Source: Palaemon carinicauda | Taxonomy: Eukaryota; Arthropoda; Malacostraca; Decapoda; Palaemonidae | Length of the DNA stretch: 64,000 nt | Direction: 5' to 3' | Assembly (NCBI RefSeq): GCF_036898095.1 | Contig: NC_090743.1 | Location: forward strand, 20,391,479 to 20,455,478 | Shown here: one piece after another, positions 1-11,669 of the stretch | Layout: every line of letters starts with the position of its first letter | Position numbering within the stretch: position 1 is the stretch's first letter | Notes under the pieces: generated by a model | What the model saw: only the letters and a program-made list of their open reading frames with translations | Databases searched by the model: none | Told to the model about the DNA's origin: nothing | Program-made: the position numbers and the translations under genes

Positions 1-15
1 TTTTTACAGGTAAGT
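1..15 (+). other. Possible exon end with strong splice donor
   Basis: The window opens with TTTTTACAG followed by GTAAGTTG, a perfect CAG|GTAAGT donor. It could be the 3' end of an exon lying mainly upstream of the window, perhaps an early exon of the Tudor gene further right. Only nine bases of the putative exon are visible, so this may be chance. Confidence 0.25.
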
Positions 16-439
16 TGAAGTAACTGAAGAATCTTAGTTTTTAATCCTATTATCATATCAGAAGATAATTAGTGCAGGTATATTCCAGCTTACAGACAGG
101 CTAGGTTTGAAACTATTGTTCAATAGTTTATTTTTGAAAAGGGGCCTATTATGTAGCATAGGGGCCAATTATGTAGCATATTGTGCAGACAAGTGTAAAG
201 AATTAGTGCATGTAACTTTTTCCAATTCAGTAATACCTTCCAGTAAATATAGGAAATAGTAAACATACAAGTCACAATAATGAAATGAATGTTGTAAATT
301 TTTAATTCAATCATATGGTAGATAATTGGTTATTGTTGGTTAATCCCTTTCCTGAAGTTTATTGAAAACTGTCCACCTTATTATACCTTAGAATGTTCTT
401 TGCTCTTTTCTGATTTTTGTAAGCTTTCATTAACATACT
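16..439. other. AT-rich non-coding stretch
   Basis: No convincing reading frame, RNA gene or repeat is seen. A short duplication (ggggcc-atta-tgtagcata, twice near 138-180) is the only local structure. It is likely intronic or intergenic sequence into which the DIRS copy starting at 440 inserted. Confidence 0.5.
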
Positions 440-466
440 TTTGTTCCGTAACTGAATACAAACCAC

Positions 467-621
467 GCTATTTACATGGGGTAATTACTTTGGCGACAGC
501 CGATGACGAGCCATAAAGTTTTAACAAGGGTTTCCTACCCCACCGCTAGCTAGCGGAGGGGGGGGGTAGGGAGGGGTAGCTAGCTACCCCTCCCCCTCAC
601 ACACACCGGAGAATACCCCAC
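467..621. repeat. Left inverted terminal repeat of DIRS B1
   Basis: Reverse complement of 8422-8571 with few differences. It contains a GC-rich subregion with its own small palindromes (gctagctagc, then a G run, then tagctagcta). Bases 440-466, outside the ITR, are reproduced as a complement in the ICR at 8271-8311. Confidence 0.85.
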
Positions 622-2599
622 ATTACTTTTGGCTCGCATAGTGATCGTAGGTTTCCGCTCCTATGCTCTCTTGACGGCCATTATTGTTTTGTCTTCTAAC
701 TTTCCTTTTCTTATACTGGGTATATTTAAACATTACTGATGTTTATATATATTTTTGTGTATAGAAAATGTAAGTTTCCTTTGCTTTCGGTGTTGTGCGG
801 TGTGTATTGTGTACGTCTGCTAGAGTTCGCCGGCTTAGGCCACCACGATCTTTCCGTGATCACGGCCTTGCACTTCTAGGCCACCATGGTGGCCTTTCGT
901 GGAGTCCGGCCCTTCTCTTGAGGTCGTTCACCTCTTACTCCGTACTACGCCTACGATAGCTTCTCAGTCCGAGTCGCTGTTTCGTTATTTGTCTCAATTA
1001 TTTTTATGAACATAATTGTGTTTAAACTTTTCCGTTCAGGGCTCACGTCCCTTCGGGGGTCGGTGATCCTTGGAACATTCAAAGTCAGTAGCATAATTAT
1101 AAGGTTATAATTCTGTTTGTTAACTTCGTTCCCCCCCCCCTCACCTGGGCAAGCAGGGTGGGGGAGGGGGGGCGCATACCTTCTTTCGTTCTTATGTTTT
1201 TTCCCTCGGGGTTTCTCTTCGGAGTTTCACCCGGGGGAAATTTCTGTTAAATAATTATTTTGTTTTATTTTCCAGTTTGCGATGCTGTTTCTTCGTGCCT
1301 ATTGTGTGCCTTCGAAGCAGAGCTGTCCTGTTATCCTGGGGAGTCGGCTTCTCCGCCGTCTCAAGGCGTTCGTCAGGGGCGTTTCCTTCTCTTAGAAGTT
1401 CCCCCATGACTACTGCCAGTTCTTCATTGCATCCTAGAATGACAAGGAGGTTCGCCTCCAGGGTAGTTAATTAACTTCCCTTTTTACTTCCTTGGTCTTT
1501 AGGCGGTTATGCTCTTGGGGCTGAGCGGCTGCCCTTGTGACTCGCTCAAGGGGCTGAGGGGTTGCAAGGCTAGACCATGGTACTAGCGACTATGCTCTTG
1601 GGGCTGAGCGGTCGTTTCTGTGGCTACGCTCAAGGGGCTGAGCAGCTGCAGGTTCAGTCTGGCCCTCTCTCGTTCGTGAGGGAGGCCTCACTAAGGGCTC
1701 CTCTTCGGAGAATTGCTCCTTTTGTCTCTTCTACGAAGTGTCCCCTCCCGTTCGCGTGAGAGGACACTCACAGAGACTCCTCTTCGGAGGATTGGTCATG
1801 TTACGTCTGCTGATCTCAGGGCCTTTCGGGGCTCCATCGACAGTCTCTTCTATGAAGTGATCACCTCTCTTGTTCGCGAGAGAGGCCACTCATAGAGACT
1901 CCTCTTCGGAGGATTGTTCCTGTTTACAACAGTTTGCTGTTCAATCACAGGGAAACTTCGGTTTCCTTTTTTCCGTGACCCTTCGGGGTCTCGGAGCTTA
2001 GTTATGCAGTTCCCTCGGGCTCTCGTAACTTTAGCCACTTTTACACTTCGGTGATTAGTGACGGAGAAACTTCGGTTTCTCGTTGCATTGACCCTTCGGG
2101 GTCTTGCAACTACTCCTCAGTGTACCTGTTGCCTGCTGTATCCGTTCCTAATTGCAGACGCGCCTTGGGCGCCCACGCCCCCGTTATCTAACGGGCTCCT
2201 CCCTTCGGGGCAGGAGAGACTTTCTCACACCTTGAGTAAGTCCCTTAAGTGCCAGGTATCACCTGCATGCCAACGTTCCCTTACGCGCTTGCGCTCGACT
2301 GATGTTCCTGCTGTTCCTGAGTCTGCCCTCAGATACACCCCGTTCCAGTATTCAGTTAGGCTGCTACCAACGTTCCCTGCGCATTTTGCGCACATCGTTG
2401 GGGTCCCTGAGTTAGCGCACTGGCGCTCTCCAGCGTTTCAGCCTAAGTCTCTTCTATGAACGACACCTCTCCCGTTCGCGGGAAAGGTACCTCACAGAGA
2501 TCACTCCTCGGAGTATTTAGCAGTCCCTCAGTTGATCATCGGCACTGAAGTAGACCTCCGGGTCCTCTTCAGGGGATGCCCTCCCTTTTAGGGACATAT

Positions 2600-4300
2600 C
2601 CCAGTTCCTGATCTACGAGTTAGCCGACGATCTTCTGATGCGCGCTGACGCATAAACGTTGATGATCGTCCGCGCGCGGGATGGTTTCCCGCGCGCGATT
2701 TCGCGATCGTCGACGGTTAGCCAACGATCTTCTGCTCGTGCTAACGCGTAAGCGTTGATGATCGCCCGCGCGAGGGTTGGTTTCCCGCGCGCGATCGTTG
2801 ACGCGCCCGCGTGCGTGATTATTTCCCGCTCGCGACCTTGCGGTCGTTTTAGGGTTAGCCGACGATCTTTTGTTTGCGCTAACGCGTAAGCGTTGATGAT
2901 CGCCTGCGTGCGGGATGGTTTCCCGCGCGCGATCTCGCGATCGCCGAAGAACTCGCGATCGTTAGCCGACGATCTTCTGTTCGCACTAACGCGTAAGCGT
3001 TGATGATCGCCCGCGCGCGGGATGGTTTCCTGCGCGCTATCTCGGGAACGTCGACGATCGTTAGCCGACGATCGTTAGCCGACGATCGTTAGCCGACGAT
3101 CGTTAGCCGACGATCTGCTGTTCGCGCTAACGCGTAAGCGTTGATGATCGCCCGCGCGCGGGATGGTTTCCTGTGCGCTATCTCGCGATCGTCGAGGAAC
3201 ACGCGATCGTCGACGATAGTTAGCTGACGATCTTCTGTTTGCGCTAACACGTAAGTGTTGATGATTGCCCGCGCGCGGGATGGTTTCCTGCGCGCGATCT
3301 CGCGATCGTCGAGGGTCGTTAGCCGACTATCTTCTGTTCGCGCTAATGCGTAAGCGTTGATGATCGCATACGCGCAGGATAGTTTCCCGCGCGCGACCTT
3401 CAGGCCCTTTCGCTCGCGATCGTCATCCCGGCAACGGTCGTTAGCCGGCGACTTTCGGATCCAGCGCTAGGCGTGCAAGCGCTGACGCTCTTCTTAGTGC
3501 GAAAGCGCCGAGAATCGGTCTGTGCGCGGGATACTATCCCGCGCGCGATTTTCCGCACGCGATCATCAACGTCCGTTAGCCGGTGATCTTCGGATCCGGC
3601 GCTAAGCGGAATCGCCGATGATCTTCTTAGTACACTTAGGCTCCATCCGCGCGCAGTTCTCCGCACGCGATCGCCTACGGCCGTTCGCCGCCGATCTTCG
3701 GATTCGGCGCTAGGCGCGTGAGCGCCGACAATCTTCACGGTACGCGTGAGCGCCGAAGATCGTTCCGTTCGTGGGATAGTTTCCCGCGTGCGACCATTGA
3801 GGCTCCCGCAATCATCGCACGGATTGTCCTCGCACGGTTTTCCCGCTCGTGATCGCCGACTATCTTCTCTGGCGCGCGAGCTCCGACGATCGTCGCTTAC
3901 TCGGGAGCGTCGGAGATCATCCAGGCTCGCGTGAATCGCCGACGATCGCCTTAAATAGTTGGAGATCTGTCGCATGCGGGCACTATGGGTCCCCGCCAAC
4001 TGTCTCCTACGGTTTTTCTCGCGCTAGCGCTGACGATCTTCGTACTCGCGTGAGCACCGAAGATTGTCAGCGTTTCTTCTGCGTTATTCTTCCGCGCGTG
4101 GGATGGTTCCCCACATGCAATCGCGTCGGCGCTAGCACCGGCGATCTTTTTTCGCCGAGATCGTTCCCGCGTGGGATGATTTCCCTCGCCCACGATCTTT
4201 CATGCGCAAGCGCCAGCGATTTTCATACGCGCGGAGCGCGGGGATCGTTCACGCGGTCGCCGATACGCCCACGCTCTCGCGGGGTCGCGGGCATGCGGGC
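2600..4300 (+). repeat. GC-rich tandem array in gag region of B1
   Basis: About ten to twelve diverging units of roughly 100-135 bp. Each has gttagccgacgatcttctg, then a gcgctaacgcgtaagcgttg hairpin-like word, gatgatcgcccgcgcgcggg, and a gatggtttcccgcg-type segment. Unit starts are seen near 2611, 2717, 2853, 2961, 3102, 3218, 3319, 3440 and 3575; later units are more diverged. The array is full of CpG and short palindromes such as cgatcg, gcgcgc and gtcgac. Long open frames on either strand here (for example minus 3400-3999) are side effects of the composition. Confidence 0.8.
3060..3115 (+). repeat. 14-bp tandem repeat, four copies
   Basis: The word gttagccgacgatc is repeated four times without change inside the larger array. 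It is the first 14 bases of the larger unit, so it looks like recent slippage. Confidence 0.85.
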
Positions 4301-5334
4301 GCGGTTATCTGCTACGCATGCTTTATTCATGCGCTACCCAGATCTGTGCTTTTCGTGCGATCGTCAGCGTGATCGGCGCACCGTTCTCCGACACGGCCAC
4401 GCCCTGTTTACATCAGGGCTTATGGCAGTCAGGCCACCTCCGCGTTTCCCTCCCCCGCAGCGCAGAGTAGCGCCCTCTCCGGAGGGTGGGAGGTTTCCGG
4501 TCAGGTCAAAGGTCTCTTCTCACTTCACTGCAGTTTCTCTACGGGCGAGCCCTCATGTGTCATCTCCCCCAGAGGATCGAACGACCCTCTTCCCTCCTGA
4601 GGGACTCCGTCAGCGCGAGGATTGGTCGGCATCCCTGGCAGCTTCCTCTCCCCCTGAAAGGGGTGAGAGGAATCCCTGGCATGGTATCTTCCCCAAGGAC
4701 TATGCTGTCCCTTCGCGAGTCCTTACGCAGGCGATGAGCCCTCCTCAGTCTCCATCTCCCCTCCCCTGCGGATGAGCTTTGCCCATCCCCAGGAGGGTCG
4801 GAAGACCCGGTCCTCTCCCCCTTCACTCCATAGGGAGAATCTCCGCCTCTTTCTGAGGGTCCTATAGTGCTGAGGGGGCGAAGCCTTACATCCTTCATCG
4901 CTGGGGTCCTGTTTCCCTCCTAGGAGGGATCCTGAGGTCCTGTCTTCCGCAAGGATCCGACAGGATCCAGTTGGACCCTTGGGGCATGTCTACGAGTCTC
5001 CCAGGAAGAGCCTCCGGGAATGGGAGACCTTGCTGCCAGTCCATCAGGAGGATGGGCTCCAGGGGTCAGAACTTGCGTTCTGGCGGGTTCTGGCCCTCAG
5101 GAGAAAACCTCAAGGGGATCCCAGATTCAGAGATTCCTCTCCGGTAAGGGAAGGATTCGGTCCTGGACCGAGTTCTACTCACCCAAGGGCTCCCTTATGC
5201 CAGTGCAGCTTGCCCTGGTCTTAGAGAATGGAGAGCGCCAGAGACTAGGCCAAGGGCCAGCTCTTCGGGCTTGTCCCCTTCAACAGTCCCGGTTGGTTTC
5301 GAGCCCCTCCCTCCTCCCTGGGTAGGGATCGGTG

Positions 5335-6720
5335 AGGGGACAGGTCCACCGGGCGGAAGTCAAGTCCAGGTCGGAGAGGCGCCCCCTCCAAGAGGTGGCC
5401 AACGGGTTTCGAGGCCTCCGTAGTTGCCTCCTTCCCTCCTCGACTCTGTACAGGGTTGTCAAACAGTCTCTGTCCAGCATAGCGACAGCAGACTCGGTCT
5501 GCTTTGCTGTGAGACCACAAGTCTTCATGGGTACACTGGTCCGGTAGGTCTCGTACTTCCGGTCCTGGTTCACCCATCTTCAAGGAAGTACTTTGGAGTC
5601 CGCCTGGAAGGCGGCTATACCAGTTCAAGGGCTGTGCTTCGGCCTCTCCACGGCACCTCAACAGTTCTCCGATACTTCCTCTCGGATCTCTTCACGGGCG
5701 CTCAGCATCGGCATCCAGCCGCTCCGTTCCTGGGTGGCTGGCCGATCCTGGCAGTCTCAAAGGCTTCCCTTCTTCGTCATCGGGACAAACTCCTCGGACT
5801 TTTCCAAGTTCTAAAGATCATGGTGGTCCTCGAGGAGTCCTCCCCGCAGCCCTCTCAGAGTCTGGTATACCGAGCCTGCTCTTAGGCGCCTATCTCCCGT
5901 AGCCTTCCCTTCAGACGTCAGGGTACCAAGGCAGAGGAAGGTCGCGAGACCTTTCCTCACACGAGAAGACCCTCCAACCCAAGGTTGTTTCGTCTCCCCT
6001 CCGTGGCCCGTCTGGTTTCCACAGTCGCCCCAGGTTGAGTTCTCTTCAGTGGCGACTCAGGGCGCGGGGGAGTCGGGGGCGCGTCTCCCCAGATGCCGAG
6101 GCCCCTAGGGGACAACCGGTACAAACGAATCCATAGGGGTGGTAAGCTGATGAGGGCCTACAGAGGGAGTGGTCCTTCTCGTCCTCCCCCTGACTTGATG
6201 CTGTTTTCGGACGCGTCAAAGGAAAGTGGGGGGCCCACGTTCTGATCCACGGGTCCTCAGGCCAGGGGTCAGAACCAGGAAGAACCTTCTCTAGTCCTAC
6301 TAGAGACGGAAACTGTGATTCTGGCGCTTCAGTAGCTCCACCTAGCCTGGCAGACTACTCTGTGGTTATGAGGATCAACAACACCACAGTGATGGTTTTC
6401 TGGCCCAGACAAGGAGGTACTTTTCAGTACAACCATCCCATCTTGCGGTGGAGATACCGGGATGGTCCGAGTCCCCCTCGGTTTCCTTGGCAGCTCGCTT
6501 GATTCCAGGCAAAGGAATGGGCTCGCCGACCATCTGAGCAGTGTGTCACGAACACCACATTCCAAGTGGTCTTTGGATTCTCAAGTAGCCTACAAGTCCT
6601 ACCTCGGTGGGGCTCCCTTGGTGGACCGGTTCGCTACAGCACTGAGCTGCAAGCTCCCGCTGTACTGCTCCCCGGTCACGGATCCCAAGGCCCTCTGGTA
6701 GGAGGCCTTCCAGCAACGGT
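5335..6720 (+). pseudogene. Reverse transcriptase / RNase H remnant of DIRS B1
   Basis: Translations in shifting frames recover RT blocks: a pre-fingers segment ending PLQEVANGFRG (about 5340-5420), the counterpart of NKFV-QTxFxIETA (5447-5500), and LCFGLSTAPQQF (about 5634-5670), the diagnostic DIRS RT motif. An RNase H start (LFSDASKE, about 6190-6225) and the post-RNase H block ending PLYCSPVTDPKAL (about 6630-6700) follow. Several frameshifts and stops make it non-functional. Order and motifs match the intact A1 copy (25397-27622). Confidence 0.7.
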
Positions 6721-6749
6721 GGGACACCATCAATGTGTTGCCTCCGTAG

Positions 6750-7760
6750 CTTACTCCTCTTCCCGCTGGGGGTCTATCCTGCACCTCCTCAAAGAGAGAG
6801 GATTTTCGCAACAAGTGGCGAAAAGGAGGCCTGGACACCTGCGCAAGTCTTCCGCAAGTAATCTCCCAGGCGATTGGGCAAGTTTCTGTAACCGGTGTCG
6901 GGAAGAGGGCATCCCTCCACACGTTGCCGCTTCCAGCATAGCGGAGCCCCTAGTGGGATTGTGGGATAAGTGTGCCTTTCAGTTTCGACTGTGAAAGGCT
7001 ATCCCCCAGCCTTAAGGCTTGCCTCCTGACTCTAAGGACAAACATTTCTCCCCCGCTGGAACTCTTCCTTCGCATGCGAAGCCTTGTCCTCTCCTGCCCA
7101 CAGTCGAAGGTGAGACCTCCTCCTTGGAATGTGGTTCGAGTCCTCGAGTCTCTAAAGACACCCCCCCTGACGAACCACTACGAGTCCCCAGACCACCACC
7201 TTTCTGGGTAGACAGTGTTCCTGCTAGCCTGTCTTCAGCCAAGCAAGTCACATGGTCTCTCTTACGACTTCGCCCATTCAGGGGGTTAGGGGCAGACAAC
7301 TTCAGGTTCGTCCCTGAGGTTTGTTGCCGAGACTCAGAATCTGAGAGTGCCGGACCCGCTTCGACTCCTTCCAGGGCTCGGGTCTCCGTCCTGTAGCAGA
7401 TGACTCAGACCATCTCCTACCTTGCCGGTAGGGAGTCCGACCTGGTGTCTTCAGAGAACAGCTGCAGGTCGTCTCCAGGTCCAAGTCTAGTTCGTGGTTC
7501 CTGGGTAACGAGGAGAAGGGTCTCCAGGAGTACCATCTCGGCCTGGATTCGCAGGGTGCTACACCCTGCCTTGAATCCTGACCCTTCTCCGTCGCATCGC
7601 CCTAGAACCCATGATGTCAGGGACTTAGATACGACCCTACCCTTCATGGAGCATCTTCAGTGACGCAGGTCCTGTAAGCGGGGATGTTGAAGCCTCAGAC
7701 CTTCTTCTCACCCCCCTTACCTGCAAGACATGACCCATAGGAGGCTCGATACGTTTCTAT
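6750..7760 (+). pseudogene. Tyrosine recombinase remnant of DIRS B1
   Basis: Recognisable pieces are VSTVKGYPPALRLA near 6985, FRFVPEV near 7300, a decayed His-x-x-Arg box (RTHDVRDL, about 7600-7625) and a YLQDMTHRRLDTF segment holding the nucleophile-tyrosine position (about 7722-7760). The matching parts of B4 lie at 48820-49600. Multiple frameshifts make it non-functional. Confidence 0.65.
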
Positions 7761-8270
7761 CGGCCCTGTGGTGGCTTCACAACAGCTGGTCTGAACCTCA
7801 GGCTCCTTGATGGACAAGTGGCAGAAGGTTGAGGGCATTGTTACCTGGTGTTAGTCTGCATGAATGAAAAGATCTGTCTGGCCCTTATTCTTTTCTTCAT
7901 CCTCTCCTCCCACGGAGAAAGCGGCATCCTGGGTTCTCTGCACAGCTGACCTCAAACCACTGCAGGTAAACCATGCTTCCTTGTGTTCCTAGTATTATGT
8001 GTAATACTGTCATGTCCCCATACACTGACGAGGTGGTGTTGGGAGAGTCCTAGCCTGGATTTCCTTCTGAGGGACTCCAGGGCAACTGCCTGGGACAAGT
8101 CACTTTTCACCTTCGCACACACCTTATGTAGGCCGCGGCAGTTTCACAACCGCCAGCGAGGAGCAGGGATTCCCTATTGTCCGAGTACTTGACCACTCGA
8201 ATATGGAATCACCGGGCAAGCCAAAAGCCAGTATGGCCGGGACTTACCACCCTTCCTAAGGGTTAAGTCA

Positions 8271-8383
8271 CCCCATGTAAATAGCGTGGTTTGTATTCAG
8301 TTACGGAACAAATGACAAATTCGTAGATAATTTGTATTTTTCCTACCGATACAAACCTAGCTATTTACAGTTATGTGCCCGCC
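8271..8383. repeat. Internal complementary region (ICR) of DIRS B1
   Basis: The first half (8271-8311) is the reverse complement of 440-481. The second half (8312-8383) is the reverse complement of the element's right edge (8560-8619). In DIRS elements this region is thought to align the two cDNA ends during circle formation. It sits just inside the right ITR, as expected. Confidence 0.85.
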
Positions 8384-8421
8384 AGCTTTGTCCCCCAAGA
8401 TAAGTCCTACCTCTAAATAAA

Positions 8422-8571
8422 GTGGAGTATTCTCCGGTGTGTGTGAGGGGGAGGGGTTGCTAGCTACCCCTCCCTACCCCCCCGCTAGCTAGCGGTGGGG
8501 TAGGAAACCCTCGTTAAAACTTTATGGCTCGTCATCGGCTGTCGCCAAAGTAATTACCCCATGTAAATAGC
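8422..8571. repeat. Right inverted terminal repeat of DIRS B1
   Basis: Inverted copy of 467-621. Outside it, 8572-8619 is the unique right edge whose complement is found in the ICR. Confidence 0.85.
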
Positions 8572-8619
8572 TAGGTTTGTATCGTTAGGAAAAATACAAA
8601 TTATCTACGAATTTGTCAT

Positions 8620-10108
8620 GTTATAACTATTATTTATCATAAAATTCTACACCTCATTCCTATATAATATACAAATAACAATATCCAAGAGTGAAAAACT
8701 CCTGTATTAGACATAAGTGTTGTTTTAGTCTAAATTGCCTACTAGTGCAGAATGGGTGGTAGGCATGAAGTGATATAATTAATATCAATAAAAATTTCTG
8801 TTCCAGTTGTGATAAAGTACTTTATCAAGGTCAGAGGTAATATATTTCCTTTGATTTTTTTTTCTTTTTAGAGTGGGTTTGTACTTCAAATAAGGGATTT
8901 TGAAGGATATTTTTTTTTTTTTTTTGGTGGAGGCATTGCTTAGTGGTTCCCAAGAACTTTTCTGTAAAGTCTGGAAGAGGGAATCCAATATGACCTTGTA
9001 TGCCAAAATAATATTGCCTTCCCTGCATGCCCAGGGCCAGTGTATCAAAGTGCAAGGAATGGACTCTGTATAAAGGAGACCCACGGTTTCAGGCTCCATT
9101 GATTCCTCCAAATTTAAATTAGTCTGCTAATAAGTTACCCACAGAGAATCATTACTAAAGATCAACACGATACGTATCTGGGAACTTGTTTACACCTGGC
9201 AACCATTGTTCCAATCTACGAGACGTCTCGGTTACGTCTTGCTTCCCTTCGCAAGTCTATGGAGGGGGTACTACACAGAATCCCTCGAAATAAGTTTTTC
9301 ATTCATCAAAACCCTTTTGGGGAGTTACATTCTCTGTGGTTCCCAAGGAACTAGTACCCGAGCATAAAAAATTAGCCTTGTGCACCACAAGGATCAAGTT
9401 ACCCATAACTTAGCAAATATACAATTCATACTAACATATGTGAAAGGAAATGACTAGCAAGTTAACCAACTCCCCTCATGAGAGCAAATCTCTGGAAATG
9501 GATCTAGATGACCATCATGATGCTAATGCTGAGGGACCACGTAGGTTCTATGATCAAGGTGAACAACATGACTCGTTGAACCTCTGGGATTCATTTTGGA
9601 TAGTGTCTTATAAACTCCCTCTACCCAGCCCAGACCAATCCATAAAGCTCTGGATGTCCTAAAATTACATATTAGAAAAATTTGCTAATGAAGAATAATT
9701 TTTTCCATGTGTTTTAAGGATGGAAATCCTGAAAGTGGATTGGAATTTTTTATGAAGATGGTTATGAGAACAGATAGTCTTCATAGAAGGGACTACAGTA
9801 GCTGGTCTGGCTATTTTGAAACTGATCACTGCACCTGATGACCTGAATCCCTACAGATAGGATTACAAGGTAGACATTAGAAGTTGCCACAACTAGGCTG
9901 TAAAGCCAAGATATAAAGAGGGCATTTCATTTTTGGCCAAAAAAATGAAGACCTGGGGTTAGTATCAGGAGACAGCCAGAAGTGATGGTGAGGAACTCCC
10001 GTTCTCAGAGGAATGCTGCAAGTTCATGGACTCTAGCTCCTAAAGTTAATGCTATTAGAAATACAGTACAGCCTTCTAAAGTTGCTTTTATAGAAGATAT
10101 TGAAGTTG
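8620..10108. other. Non-coding stretch with old repeat fragments
   Basis: AT-rich, no credible gene. A poly-T run lies at 8909-8925. The minus-strand segment 8785-9111 has decayed protein-like similarity to 29840-30050 (both read GRxYxFGI, then a GFPxxxFT or GLPxxAFT segment). At 9450-9662 and 9982-10203 there are short frames with no recognised homology. Confidence 0.45.
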
Positions 10109-10213
10109 GTAACAATGGTCATTGCAAGGCGAAGAACAGTAATTTATTCAAACATGTATATTTATACATGTTTAAAGAAATTACTGTCTTCGCCTTACAA
10201 TGACCATTGTTAC
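10109..10213. repeat. Near-perfect 105-bp hairpin (MITE-like)
   Basis: The left arm beginning gtaacaatggtcattg and the right arm ending caatgaccattgttac are inverted copies with only a few mismatches. They meet at a palindromic centre catgtatatttatacatg (10153-10170). This could be a small foldback transposon or the source of a hairpin RNA. The sequence alone does not decide. Confidence 0.7.
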
Positions 10214-10249
10214 TAATTTAAATGTCACGGTCACATAATAGTAGCTCCT

Positions 10250-11450
10250 CTACAAGAGCAACTTGAAATTAAAAACTTTAAAAAACTCTGTAAAGACAGA
10301 CTTATTTAACATAATTGGTGATTGTTTGTGCTTCCTATCTTTAAAAAGGTGAACCAGAATAGAAACCAAGAAGTCTGGGGTTATCTGGCACACAGTCCTA
10401 TCCCAAAGGAAGGCCATCCATTCTTTCCACACTGACTGGTTTTGTCTGATAGAAGAATAACTCTTATAGCTCAATAAATACATTGCGTTGTTAGCTAAGA
10501 AGTCTCTTCTATATTTATAGGAGAGAAAATCCAGGTAATGAGGATCTCTTTCAGAAAAGAGGAAGCAAAGATATTGCAACTCCCTATTCTGTGCTACAGC
10601 TGTACTGACTGAAAATGGTGTAACTTGACTGAGGGAGTGGAAACCATGGACGGTTTGGCCAAAGTGGAGCCACAAGAAAAGTTATTTCTGTGAAGTCCGA
10701 TAGGATCTTCTAAACATTTGAAATCAAACTTGTCTATGAAAACATAGATTGAAGACAATCTGTTCCAGTCTAGGTTCAAGGTATCTTTTACAACTGCCTA
10801 AGAATGGACATATGGGTTACATAAAGCTAAAGTTTGTAGTTTTATGAAATTGCAAAGAGGCCCACTTGGAGATAAGGGATACTTTTGAGGATCTCTTAAA
10901 ATAAGCTCTAGTCTAAGATCCACACTGTATCCAGGACTGTCTACATGGACAGGGCATTCACAATCTCATTGAAAGAGCCTAAGAGTTGGACTGAGGTGAG
11001 GAACAGATCCCTCTCCTGAAGGAATAACATGATTGGAAAGATTACTACATTCAGAGTTCTTGAACAGGATCCCCCTCTCCTCTGGAAACAACAGAGTGCT
11101 GTCTGGTTGTTGATTAATATTTTTTTTATGAGTTCCTTCTTAGACCGAGCTGCTTCAATGTCAGCAACACTGCCATCAGTCCCAACACATTTATGTAAAA
11201 TGCTGCTAATCAAGGGGAAAATTTCCCCAACACTTAGGTCTCTCCTGCAGGACCTACACAACTCAACTTGGATGTGTCTATGTGAAGAATAAGGGACATC
11301 AGGGGAGGGACTAACACGATTGACATGAAGAGAGCTTTTGGTGAAGTCTGTTGTCAGAGAATCTTTAGTAACAAATGGAGAACTGGGAGCCAATTGAGGT
11401 CTTTCATCCTGATCTTCAAAACTGGGTTGGCAATTAAAGCAAGCTTCCAT
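10250..11450 (-). pseudogene. Possible decayed retroelement coding fragments (minus)
   Basis: Two minus-strand frames (10941-11450, 169 codons, and 10250-10675, 141 codons) are longer than expected in AT-rich non-coding DNA. The second contains VWKEWMAFLWDR followed by ITPDFLVSILVHLF, which resembles the N-terminal core-binding part of a DIRS tyrosine recombinase (compare KWEVFRSWC and QIADFLLHLR in A1). It then stops without catalytic residues. The first has a few cysteines (CFNC, CRSC) but no recognised fold. Confidence 0.3.
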
Positions 11451-11669
11451 ATGGAGGAAAAAGAACTCCCAAGAAAATTTTTGATCATGTGTTAGAACCT
11501 TTTCTGAGGGATGTTTGAAGGCCTATGTGAATTGTGATATGTTTCAGCAAAGTCCCAACCACTTGAAGTACCTACCTACTCTGGAACTAGTCTTGATTTT
11601 GTACATTGATGAGGAATCCTATATCATGAAGAACTTGAAGGACATGATTTGTGTATGAGACATAATCTT

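Larger units (their letters stand above)
1260..5240 (+). pseudogene. Degenerate gag-like region of DIRS B1
   Basis: No single frame is open. Near 5068-5225 a translation containing ELAFWRVLALR and MPVQLALVLE matches the gag core of B2 (about 13980-14130) and B4 (about 45750-45920). The part of gag carrying the YAMQ(A)TSWLDLW block in B2 and B4 is missing here, because sequence runs from the core almost directly into RT at about 5340. Repeated segments of about 110 bp at 1660-1910 and 2450-2530 (motifs ctcttctatgaagtg and cactcatagagactcc) show that gag has been expanded by tandem duplication. Small open frames in this interval are fragments or chance. Confidence 0.55.
440..8619 (+). mobile_element. 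DIRS-like retrotransposon B1, full length but decayed
   Basis: Both ends are present as inverted terminal repeats (467-621 and 8422-8571). An internal complementary region at 8271-8383 contains the complements of the extreme left end (440-480) and the extreme right end (8572-8619) joined together, which is the DIRS hallmark and fixes the boundaries. Inside, in order, are degenerate gag, RT/RNase H and tyrosine-recombinase remnants, all broken by stops and frameshifts. A GC-rich tandem array fills the gag region. No long open frame survives, so the copy is old. DIRS elements have no LTRs, integrate by a YR through a circular intermediate, and make no target-site duplication. Confidence 0.85.

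Noticed and set aside
3060..3115. Short repeats as a CRISPR-like array
   Set aside because: Direct 14-bp tandem repeats with no spacers, in a eukaryotic transposon.
3400..3999. 199-codon minus-strand Arg/Ser-rich frame, with overlapping plus frames
   Set aside because: Follows from the GC-rich tandem array of DIRS B1, where stop codons are rare in several frames at once.
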